DNA from: Bacillota bacterium
Lineage (GTDB): Bacteria > Bacillota > Clostridia > Peptostreptococcales > Anaerovoracaceae
DNA length: 10,375 bases
Direction: 5' to 3'
NCBI GenBank assembly: GCA_029219125.1
Contig: JAQXSU010000099.1
Span: 1 to 10,375 of the forward strand
Shown: positions 1 through 5,305 of the stretch, piece by piece
Numbering within the stretch: position 1 is the stretch's first letter
Layout: each line of letters begins with the position of its first letter
The notes under the pieces: model-generated
What the model was told of the DNA's origin: nothing
Seen by the model: the letters and a program-made list of their open reading frames with translations, nothing else
Database searches by the model: none
Translations under genes and position numbers: made by a program

Positions 1-1239
1 TCCCGACTTTCCTGCCGAAGCCTTGGCTTCGGTCTGAAGGATTTCGGGCTGTGATGTTTCGGGCTGCAGTGCAAAGCGGGCTGCGTTATATCCTGCCAGA
101 CTTCCTGTGGTGATGGCTTCGGTATGGCCGACGAAAAATCCGGATTTTTCGCCGGCCAGGAACAGATTCTCAAAGCCTTCAGCACGCATGGTATCGTCCC
201 GCGCGCCTACGCTCATGTAACGGACGGAATTACCCTGCCCTCCGGCACATGGATCCAGAAACCGCACCTCTTCAAAACCCTCCACCATACGCAGCTTTTC
301 CAGCGGAAAGAACGGGCTCATCAGCTTCGCCTCGCCTGTGTCAATGAGGATCAGGTTCTCCGCAAAAGCGTCCAGCGCATATTGCTGGCAGACTTTTTCT
401 TTCAGTTTTCCTTTCTGAATCAGATCCGGCGGCAAAGGGATCACGACGTAGCCGTCCCGGGACAGTTTTTTCTGGATCTTTCGGGACAGGCTCTTCTTTT
501 CCAGCTTGCAGGACCCGCTCAGTGCGCCCGGCCTGCCGCTTTCGCGGCGGGCTGCCAGGTCGGCAGCCCCGGCCCGCGCGGTCAGGCTGACCCGCGGGCC
601 GAAGGCCGGGCAGCGCTGTACGCACATGGCGCAGCCGCTGCCATACCGCATGCAGTTGCCCATGGGACCGCTGGAGCCGGTGGCTTCTACGAAGACATCC
701 GCCTCTTCCCACTGTCCCTGCACATCGTAAGATACCGGACCCGATGAGATGGTTTTCACTGCTGCGATTCGTCTGCCGCCCGGTACCTGTTTTCGACTTC
801 CTTCAGCCCGGTTTCCACCCTCACCCGGCACTTCTTCCGCCGTTCTGCCGCTTTCATGGCTGTCCCCGGACGGCTCCCACTTCACATCGATGGCCCGGCA
901 GCACAGCCGCACTTCCACCCCCCTGTCTGCAAGGAGCCGGCGTACCGCCGGCTCCACCTTCGTAATATCATAAAAGCTGGCATGTTCATGGCCGGGAAAG
1001 TCCACATTCCTGTGGACCGCATACCGATCCGTAATCTGAAACATTTCCCCTGCTCCCAGGGCTATATTTTCCTCCGCTGCTGTGAACCTGCCGTTATTCC
1101 GCATAATCCCGCCTGCGTTACCCGCACCCAGCAGGAGATCTGTTTTTTCCGCCAGGATAACCTGCGCCCCCTGTTTGGCCGCGATGAGCGCCGCACTGCA
1201 GCCCGCCCATCCACCGCCGAGAATGAATATTTTGCTCAT
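1..1239 (-). CDS. GidA-like FAD-dependent oxidoreductase, 3' end cut by window edge
   Basis: Reading from ATG at 1239 the frame stays open to base 1, giving 413 residues without a stop, so the C-terminus lies outside. The N-terminus carries a Rossmann FAD motif GxGxxG (GGGWAG, residues 8-13) with an acidic residue (E31) ending the second strand. Near the end, residues 359-388 carry the GidA/TrmFO-type signature LFLAGE...G...EA...G..AG.NAA. In between is a cysteine cluster, C196-x6-C203-x2-C206-x3-C210-P, resembling a 4Fe-4S site. Two low-complexity, Gly/Glu/Arg-rich stretches (roughly residues 118-150 and 215-240) look like insertions. It is not canonical MnmG or TrmFO: it is shorter than MnmG and lacks the usual MnmG signatures. 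The start has SD AGGGGAGG 9 nt upstream, inside a hairpin. The gene follows mnmM after 50 nt. Substrate is unknown; FAD binding is well supported. Confidence 0.85.
   Translation of the reverse strand, partial: MSKIFILGGGWAGCSAALIAAKQGAQVILAEKTDLLLGAGNAGGIMRNNGRFTAAEENIALGAGEMFQITDRYAVHRNVDFPGHEHASFYDITKVEPAVRRLLADRGVEVRLCCRAIDVKWEPSGDSHESGRTAEEVPGEGGNRAEGSRKQVPGGRRIAAVKTISSGPVSYDVQGQWEEADVFVEATGSSGPMGNCMRYGSGCAMCVQRCPAFGPRVSLTARAGAADLAARRESGRPGALSGSCKLEKKSLSRKIQKKLSRDGYVVIPLPPDLIQKGKLKEKVCQQYALDAFAENLILIDTGEAKLMSPFFPLEKLRMVEGFEEVRFLDPCAGGQGNSVRYMSVGARDDTMRAEGFENLFLAGEKSGFFVGHTEAITTGSLAGYNAARFALQPETSQPEILQTEAKASAGKSG
535..600. repeat. cluster of GC-rich inverted repeats inside the FAD oxidoreductase gene
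   Basis: Three perfect inverted repeats follow one another within about 65 bases. They are 5-bp arms at 535-539/544-548 (4-nt loop), 8-bp arms at 549-556/562-569 (5-nt loop), and 8-bp arms at 571-578/593-600, with a nested GTCAG-G-CTGAC at 581-591. The segment encodes an Ala/Arg/Gly-rich stretch just after the cysteine cluster. Composition is more G+C-rich than the flanks. It may be a variable linker or an mRNA-structured segment; no function is implied. Confidence 0.6.
933..955. repeat. 9-bp perfect inverted repeat in coding sequence
   Basis: Arms GGAGCCGGC (933-941) and GCCGGCTCC (947-955) are separated by 5 nt within the FAD oxidoreductase gene. No T-tract follows on either strand, so it is not an intrinsic terminator. 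It would form a strong hairpin in the mRNA. Confidence 0.6.
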
Positions 1240-1279
1240 AAACAAAAACCTCCCCTGCTATTTCTATGCAGGGGAGGTT
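1240..1279 (-). promoter_or_regulatory. terminator-like hairpin that contains the Shine-Dalgarno of the FAD oxidoreductase gene
   Basis: Bases 1247-1258 pair perfectly with 1268-1279 (12 bp, 9-nt loop). On the minus strand the stem is followed by TTTTTGTTT and then ATG at 1239, so it has the form of an intrinsic terminator. The 3' arm of the stem (GCAGGGGAGG, 1258-1249) is also the only SD for the downstream gene, at 9 nt spacing. When folded it would both promote termination after mnmM and hide the ribosome site. The structure is directly visible; a regulatory role is inferred. Confidence 0.75.
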
Positions 1280-1289
1280 CGGATCAGAC

Positions 1290-1856
1290 TTATTTTTCCG
1301 TTTCTTTTTTCTTCGTGATCCACAGGATTTCCGGCGGCATGCCCGGCTGATTGATCATATCCGTCCGTATACAGTGATATATGGATTTATCCAGATTCCG
1401 CGCCCATTCCAGGACCTTCACCCTTTCCAGATATCCTTCGCTGTGGCCCTGATACATGGTCACGCAGAGGAGTCCGTCCACAGCCAGCAGGTTCAGCGCA
1501 CCGGCAAGGGCTTCCATGGTGGTGCCGCAGCGAGTGCTGATTTCTCTGCTACCGCCGGGAAGATATCCCAGGTTGAACACGATGACCTTCGGCCGTTCCT
1601 GCACGTATTTTGCCATATGCTCATGGCTGTCATGGATCAGTTCCACATTGGTCCGTCCTTCTTCTTCCAGCTTTGCGGCTGTGGCCCGGATGGCGCTTTC
1701 CTGAATATCGAAGCCATAGACTCTGGCGAAATGCTCTGACAGCCACAATGTATCATTGCCGTTTCCGCAGGTTGCGTCCACAGCTGTGCCGTTTTCATCA
1801 GCATATTGGAGGCACATGGTCAGGGCCAGTGCCGTGGTGCTTCGCAGTACGTTCAT
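1290..1856 (-). CDS. mnmM: MnmM/YtqB-family SAM-dependent tRNA wobble-uridine methyltransferase
   Basis: The 188-residue protein is a class I SAM methyltransferase of the YtqB family. It has SAM motif I VDATCGNGNDTLWL (26-39), an acidic end of strand 2 (GFD, 48-50), the family motif FNLGYLPGG (94-102), a Ser/Thr-rich turn after it, and MYQGHSEG (134-141). Length matches the family (about 185-195). In Bacillus subtilis MnmM methylates 5-aminomethyl-uridine at tRNA position 34 to mnm5(s2)U, replacing the methylase half of MnmC. Start ATG at 1856 has SD AGAGAGG 6 nt upstream. It lies 24 nt after the PyrK-like gene. In B. subtilis the partner is radical-SAM MnmL; no such gene adjoins it here, where the neighbours are two redox proteins. 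Older annotations call the family rRNA methylase. Confidence 0.88.
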   Translation of the reverse strand: MNVLRSTTALALTMCLQYADENGTAVDATCGNGNDTLWLSEHFARVYGFDIQESAIRATAAKLEEEGRTNVELIHDSHEHMAKYVQERPKVIVFNLGYLPGGSREISTRCGTTMEALAGALNLLAVDGLLCVTMYQGHSEGYLERVKVLEWARNLDKSIYHCIRTDMINQPGMPPEILWITKKKETEK

Positions 1857-1880
1857 GGATTACCTCTCTTTCGTCTGGTT

Positions 1881-2915
1881 CTATTCTATCACGACCGGAC
1901 TGCATTTGCAAAGCCTTACGGTAAGTCCGTCTTTATCGGTATGGCTGCAGGATCCGCACATTCCCATGCCACAGCACAGATTGGCCGGATTGGGAACGAT
2001 CAGCTTTTCTTTTTCTTCTGTTGTCAGATCCTCTGTCAGCCGCTCGATGAAGTATGGGCTGACCAGCAGCATGACCGCCTGCGCTGGCTCTGTTTCGTCT
2101 CTGCAGCCGGTACGGATGTGCTGCTGCAGGATCTCCTTCATGCTTTCCAGATCCTTTTCCCGGCTCAGCTGAATCCTCTCGAAGACCTGCCCGCAGAGAT
2201 ACTCTTCCAGAAATGCTTCCGGCAGCGAGTCATGATCCAGGTACACCTCCGCCTCCGTGGCGGCATACTCCGGCACCTGCCGCAGCGCCAGGAAGGGCGC
2301 TGCCGCCACACCGCGGGCAATGACCAGAAGCTTCCCGGCTCCATGGGGTTTCTCCGTTCCACGCGCCTTCCCTGCTCCATGCACCTTCCCGGCCGTCAGC
2401 AATTTTTCTCCACGCAGCAGGCCGCCGTAATATGGGCCGGCAATGCGCCAGACACTTTTTTTCGTCAGTTCCTCTGACTTCGGGCCTGCCGCCTTCACCG
2501 CCAGTTCCACACAGCCGTCTCTGAAGCCGTCTCTGAAGCCGTCCCCTCCCTGCCTCTGGGCACGCAGCACGGAAACCGGCGTACGGCAGCCCAGTGCCTC
2601 TGCCATCAGATATGCCCCCGGTCTCCGGCATGCCTCAGCCAATCCGGCGGAAACAGCCAGACGGATGACGAACAGTCCATTCCCGTAATGGATTTTTTCC
2701 AATACGTCCGTTTCCCATAAAATATCCGGCTCGCGGGAAACCGCAGTTTCTCCACGCCGTATATATTCCGTATAGGGGCAGACCCCCTGCCAGCCGGCGG
2801 CGTCTTCACAGCAGCATCCGCCGGTTCTGGTCATGGTGCAGGTATAGCACTGGCCTGCGGCCATCAAGTGACAGGGACACCGCAGAGAGCCTCTGTCCAC
2901 ACAAACATATCCCAC
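1881..2915 (-). CDS. PyrK-like FAD/[2Fe-2S] electron-transfer protein with Cys-rich N-terminus
   Basis: The 344-residue protein resembles the electron-transfer subunit of dihydroorotate dehydrogenase B and related clostridial proteins. The C-terminal cluster C315-x4-C320-x2-C323-x12-C336 is the PyrK-type [2Fe-2S] site. Residues about 60-165 fit the ferredoxin-reductase FAD barrel (PGAY near 99-102). Residues about 195-290 fit the nucleotide-binding lobe, but its usual GGxGxAP loop reads RGVAAAP (201-207), so NAD(P)H binding is uncertain. The first 50 residues hold nine cysteines (C5, 13, 15, 23, 26, 34-36, 46), a feature I associate with a clostridial subfamily and a possible second metal site. 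GTG at 2915 is chosen because AGGAGG lies 6 nt upstream. Gly/Lys/His-rich repeats interrupt the middle. No pyrD is next to it, so true PyrK is unlikely. Confidence 0.8.
   Translation of the reverse strand: MGYVCVDRGSLRCPCHLMAAGQCYTCTMTRTGGCCCEDAAGWQGVCPYTEYIRRGETAVSREPDILWETDVLEKIHYGNGLFVIRLAVSAGLAEACRRPGAYLMAEALGCRTPVSVLRAQRQGGDGFRDGFRDGCVELAVKAAGPKSEELTKKSVWRIAGPYYGGLLRGEKLLTAGKVHGAGKARGTEKPHGAGKLLVIARGVAAAPFLALRQVPEYAATEAEVYLDHDSLPEAFLEEYLCGQVFERIQLSREKDLESMKEILQQHIRTGCRDETEPAQAVMLLVSPYFIERLTEDLTTEEKEKLIVPNPANLCCGMGMCGSCSHTDKDGLTVRLCKCSPVVIE
2325..2393 (-). repeat. imperfect in-gene repeat coding for HGAGK-type segments
   Basis: Residues about 175-197 of the PyrK-like protein are built from imperfect units ending in HGAGK or similar (AGKVHGAGKARG, then EKPHGAGK). 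At DNA level the plus strand shows recurring CTTCCC(G/T)GCTCCATG blocks. The segment lies between the FAD barrel and the nucleotide-binding strand, where a loop insertion would be tolerated. Confidence 0.55.
2514..2543 (-). repeat. 12-bp tandem repeat, 2.5 copies, coding for DGFR units
   Basis: The unit GCCGTCTCTGAA occurs at 2514-2525 and 2526-2537, and its first half again at 2538-2543. It keeps the frame of the PyrK-like gene and encodes DGFRDGFRDG (residues 125-134). This looks like slippage in a surface loop. Confidence 0.8.
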
Positions 2916-2961
2916 TTTTAACCTCCTGCTGTCTCACGATCTCATGCACAATTTCTTTCTC

Positions 2962-4002
2962 TTAATGTTTCGATGTTTCCAGTACGGAAAATCCAAAATC
3001 CATCAGCGCATAAGCATCCTGAAACCAGTTTCCGTCATTGAGCACCACAGCAATGACCCGATGGCCATCCCTGCTGGCTGAAGACACCAGCGTTCTGCCG
3101 GAGGCTTTGGTAAATCCGATTTTCACGCCGTCTCCTCCCTCATACTGAAAAACGGTCTTATTCTTATTGACGAAGGTTCGCGCTGAACTGCCTTCACTGC
3201 TCCACCTCTGTGATCCCACGATCTTTCTGAAATCTTCCCGCTTCATGGCCTCTCTGGCGATGTACGCAAGATCCCTTGCGTTGGTATAATGCTCCGCATC
3301 ATACAGCCCGTTTGGATTTACGAAATGGGTTCCCCGGCAGCCCAGCTCTGCCGCCCGCTGATTCATCTGATCCACGAAATGTTCCGCACTTCCGCCCACG
3401 CAGGCTGCCAGCGCCACGGCGCTGTCATTGCCGGACTGGAGCATCAGGCCGTAAAGAAGTTCCTCCACCGACATCCGTTCCCCTGCCTTCAGATACAAAG
3501 ACGAGCCTTCCACGCCCTGTGCCTCTGCCGGTACGATGATCTCGCTGTCCAGTCCCAGTTCCAGCTCTTCCAGTGTTTCCAGAACTACAAGAGCGGTCAT
3601 GATCTTTGTGGTGCTGGCCGGATACATCTTCTGATCGGCATTCTTTTCATACAGCACCGTTCCGTCCTCCGCATCAATGAGAATCGCCGCCCCCGCAGAA
3701 ACGGACGGAGCTGCGATTGCGGGTGCTGTTTCCCCTGGTTCCGGTTTCGCTGCTGTGTATCCGTCTTTTGCCGCAGCGTATTCGCCTTTTACTGCGGGAA
3801 ATCCGGCTCCGTTCACGCCGGATGCTTCCGTAAGGACTTTCCAGATGGCCAGAGCAGACAGGGCCAGAATCAGAATCACAAAAACCGTAATCAACAGCCC
3901 AGCGGCTTTCTGCCCGGCTCCCGGTTCTGTTTCCTGTCTCCTTCCCGGTTCTGCCCCTTGTTTCTTCTTTCGATGTGTTTTCATTGAAATACATTTTCTC
4001 AT
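2962..4002 (-). CDS. D-alanyl-D-alanine carboxypeptidase (peptidase family S11, low-molecular-mass PBP)
   Basis: The 346-residue protein has all three penicillin-binding motifs: S130-T-T-K133 (catalytic serine and lysine), S190-G-N192, and the third box at 294-296, which reads KIG instead of the usual KTG. The N-terminus is basic and polar (1-32) followed by one hydrophobic segment (about 34-54), so it is anchored with the catalytic domain outside. A Gly/Ala/Pro-rich linker precedes the domain (60-100). Enzymes of this family trim the terminal D-Ala of peptidoglycan stem peptides. ATG at 4002 has GGGAG 8 nt upstream. The classical C-terminal membrane-helix domain of DacA is absent. In B. subtilis a dacB gene also lies downstream of scpAB, so the position fits an old gene order. 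It is the first gene of a four-gene run. Confidence 0.9.
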   Translation of the reverse strand: MRKCISMKTHRKKKQGAEPGRRQETEPGAGQKAAGLLITVFVILILALSALAIWKVLTEASGVNGAGFPAVKGEYAAAKDGYTAAKPEPGETAPAIAAPSVSAGAAILIDAEDGTVLYEKNADQKMYPASTTKIMTALVVLETLEELELGLDSEIIVPAEAQGVEGSSLYLKAGERMSVEELLYGLMLQSGNDSAVALAACVGGSAEHFVDQMNQRAAELGCRGTHFVNPNGLYDAEHYTNARDLAYIAREAMKREDFRKIVGSQRWSSEGSSARTFVNKNKTVFQYEGGDGVKIGFTKASGRTLVSSASRDGHRVIAVVLNDGNWFQDAYALMDFGFSVLETSKH

Positions 4003-4092
4003 TTCTCTGCTCCCTACAGCAGTTTACGGGATTTCGGCGGTTATATTCCGACTTTTTCACCCGGTATGAATGTGATGCAGAAAGAACGACCC

Positions 4093-4104
4093 GTCCATAT
4101 GGAC
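4093..4104. promoter_or_regulatory. 12-bp perfect palindrome upstream of the carboxypeptidase gene
   Basis: GTCCATATGGAC is a perfect palindrome about 90 bases upstream of the start at 4002. A T6-C-A7 tract follows at 4108-4121. It could be an operator, but one copy of 12 bp is only suggestive. Confidence 0.35.
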
Positions 4105-4270
4105 CTGTTTTTTCAAAAAAAGTATGTGTTTTTCTCACCGGTTTTCGTACAAATTCGTATGAATCATCGTTTTTTCACCATTTTCACAGCGTTTCCTCTG
4201 TTTTTTTCGTCGGCAGCACATACTTTTTTGCTTTTTTTATATCCATATGTATGTGTTAGTACATGCTAAC

Positions 4271-4342
4271 CCATCACCACCGTCACCACCATCACCACCA
4301 TCACCACCGTCACCACCATCACCACCGTCACCCACCGTCACC
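4271..4342. repeat. 9-bp minisatellite, consensus CCRTCACCA, about 8 units
   Basis: Six exact 9-bp units run from 4271 to 4324, differing only at the third base (A, G, A, A, G, A). Two further units (4325-4342) contain one extra C at 4333. The plus strand has almost no G; the minus strand is G-rich (GGTGGTGAYGGT). A 9-bp unit keeps reading frame. On the plus strand one frame would encode a His-rich run, and on the minus strand one frame gives Gly-Asp-Gly repeats. Neither is firmly supported as a gene. Confidence 0.92.
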
Positions 4343-4378
4343 TACCCCTGGGAAGTTATTTACGGCATCCCGGCATAT

Positions 4379-4424
4379 AAGAAAGTCGACTTCGCCGATT
4401 AGATTCTTATCGGTAGACTTTCTT
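4379..4424. repeat. long hairpin, two-part stem
   Basis: AAGAAAGTC (4379-4387) pairs with GACTTTCTT (4416-4424). Inside it CCGAT (4395-4399) pairs with ATCGG (4409-4413), leaving an asymmetric internal loop of 7 and 2 nt and a 9-nt apical loop. No clean T-tract follows on either strand, so it is probably an RNA structural element or protein site rather than a terminator. Confidence 0.6.
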
Positions 4425-4432
4425 GTTATTCC

Positions 4433-4456
4433 GGAAATATCGTTAACAATATTTCC
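4433..4456. promoter_or_regulatory. 24-bp near-perfect palindrome, operator-like
   Basis: Arms GGAAATAT (4433-4440) and ATATTTCC (4449-4456) flank a central GTTAAC palindrome (4442-4447). Eleven of twelve symmetric positions match, the exception being 4441/4448. The size and symmetry suit a dimeric regulator, but it would also fold as an RNA stem. No regulator gene is in the window. Confidence 0.5.
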
Positions 4457-4463
4457 TACATAA

Positions 4464-4506
4464 TAAAAAGACCCTGAGAAACAGAGGTTTCTTCAAGGTC
4501 TCTTTT
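4464..4506. terminator. intrinsic terminator, bidirectional in form, behind the scpAB operon
   Basis: AGACC (4469-4473) pairs with GGTCT (4497-4501). After one mismatch and with one bulged base the stem continues through GAAAC (4478-4482) with GTTTC (4487-4491), closing on a 4-nt loop. The minus-strand transcript leaves the stem into TTTTT (4469-4465), and the plus strand has a TCTTTT run at 4501-4506. It would end the minus-strand operon of scpA-scpB and could also stop any plus-strand transcript from the repeat region. Confidence 0.75.
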
Positions 4507-4542
4507 ATGCTTCTTTTTCAAGCTGCTGCCAATGTCACAGGT

Positions 4543-4700
4543 TCAGTCCATAGGAACGATGGTACCGTCTTTTTCCTTCCTGACCCATTTCCCGTCCCGA
4601 TCCACCAGCTGTATTTCCAGCTCATCCGGACATACAGGTCAATGGCATTCAGCAGCGCCCTGGCCTCTTCCGACTGCTGCTTTCTGGCTGCACTTCGTCC
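4543..4700 (-). pseudogene. decayed reading frame behind scpB, split by a frameshift
   Basis: Directly after the scpB stop, one frame reads RSAARKQQSEEARALLNAIDLYV (4697-4629, written here as its order of residues RSAARKQQ / SEEARALLNAIDLYV). A second frame continues without overlap as DELEIQLVDRDGKW and VRKEKDGTIVPMD, ending in TGA at 4543. Joining them needs one extra base at GTC-CGG (about 4627-4631). Both halves are charged and protein-like in composition, and neither has its own start codon with an SD. I read this as the C-terminal end of a small gene or of an scpB extension that lost its frame, or as a sequencing or assembly error. I do not recognise the family. In B. subtilis an unrelated small gene (ypuI) lies between scpB and dacB. 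Confidence 0.45.
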
Positions 4701-5305
4701 TATATCTCAATCTTCATCTGGCCTTCCATAATCGGATTTCCGTCAGAATCCTTTTCCACTTCCACTTCCACATCCGCTGCCATGACGCCTTCCAGATCAT
4801 CAATCGGCGGCAGTTCTTTCAGCGAAGAAAATCCGAAGTTTTGCAGAAACACATCGGTGGTTCCATAGAGAATCGGCCGCCCCACCGCATCGGATCGTCC
4901 TTTCTCGCAGACCAGTTCCTTCTTGATCAGGCCGTCCATGACCCGGTCGCACTTGATTCCGCGAATCGCCTCAATCTCGCCCTTGGTCACCGGCTGCTTA
5001 TACGCCACGATGGCCAGAACCTCCAGCGCGGACTGGGACAGCCTTCTGGCTTTCACAGGCGTGCAGAGACGCTCGATGTAGTCTGCGTTTTCCTCCCGGG
5101 TGACAAACTGGAATGCCTTATTCACTTCCCGGATGACGATCCCCCGACCTTCCTGTTCGTATTCCTTCTGCAGCTCCAGAAAGCAGTCGTAGATCTCCTG
5201 CCGGTTCATATTGAAAACATCTGCCGCCGTCTTTACGTCCAGAGGCTCGCCCCAGACGAACATCATGGATTCCAACGCAGATTTGATGCTCTTTTTACTG
5301 GCCAT
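4700..5305 (-). CDS. scpB: segregation and condensation protein B
   Basis: The 201-residue protein is ScpB, the winged-helix subunit of the SMC-ScpAB condensin that organises and helps segregate the chromosome. Two winged-helix domains lie at about 4-85 and 88-165. The second has the family signature around LSQSALEVLAIVAYKQPVTK (89-108) and the block GRPILYGTTDVFLQNFG (142-158), ending FSSLKELP. The acidic tail (168-190) is usual. ATG at 5305 is chosen because GGGAG stands 6 nt upstream and the family begins there; an upstream in-frame start at 5374 would add 23 Arg-rich residues lying within scpA. It overlaps the end of scpA by 11 nt, implying coupled translation. Confidence 0.95.
   Translation of the reverse strand: MASKKSIKSALESMMFVWGEPLDVKTAADVFNMNRQEIYDCFLELQKEYEQEGRGIVIREVNKAFQFVTREENADYIERLCTPVKARRLSQSALEVLAIVAYKQPVTKGEIEAIRGIKCDRVMDGLIKKELVCEKGRSDAVGRPILYGTTDVFLQNFGFSSLKELPPIDDLEGVMAADVEVEVEKDSDGNPIMEGQMKIEI

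Larger units (their letters stand above)
4003..4542. other. AT-rich intergenic region with repeats and hairpins
   Basis: About 540 bases separate the carboxypeptidase gene from the remnant behind scpB. From left to right there are T- and A-tracts (for example T7 at 4201-4207 and 4232-4238), a 12-bp palindrome, duplicated words TCCATATG (4094, 4242) and GTATGTGTT (4122, 4249), a 16-bp near-palindrome GTTAGTACATGCTAAC (4255-4270), a C-rich 9-bp minisatellite, a hairpin, a 24-bp near-palindrome and a terminator. The promoter of the carboxypeptidase operon must lie in 4010-4260, but I find no convincing -35/-10 pair; AATATAAC near 4040-4047 on the minus strand is only a weak candidate. Base composition contrasts with the coding parts. 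Confidence 0.75.

Noticed and set aside
341..712. Minus-strand ORF of 123 codons within the FAD oxidoreductase
   Set aside because: It is a shifted frame of the real gene, which runs uninterrupted through this region with family motifs on both sides.
1881..2915. True PyrK of dihydroorotate dehydrogenase B
   Set aside because: No pyrD or other pyrimidine gene adjoins it, the N-terminus is Cys-rich unlike PyrK, and the nucleotide loop is altered.
2916..2961. Terminator between the carboxypeptidase and PyrK-like genes
   Set aside because: No inverted repeat with a T-tract is present in the 46-nt gap; read-through is more likely.
4271..4342. CRISPR-like array
   Set aside because: Units are 9 bp, contiguous and without unique spacers; no cas genes are nearby. 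It is a minisatellite.
4263..4463. Plus-strand ORF encoding a His-rich protein across the minisatellite
   Set aside because: No Shine-Dalgarno precedes its ATG, the His run is simply the 9-bp repeat read in one frame, and the rest crosses a hairpin and a palindrome with no family-like sequence.
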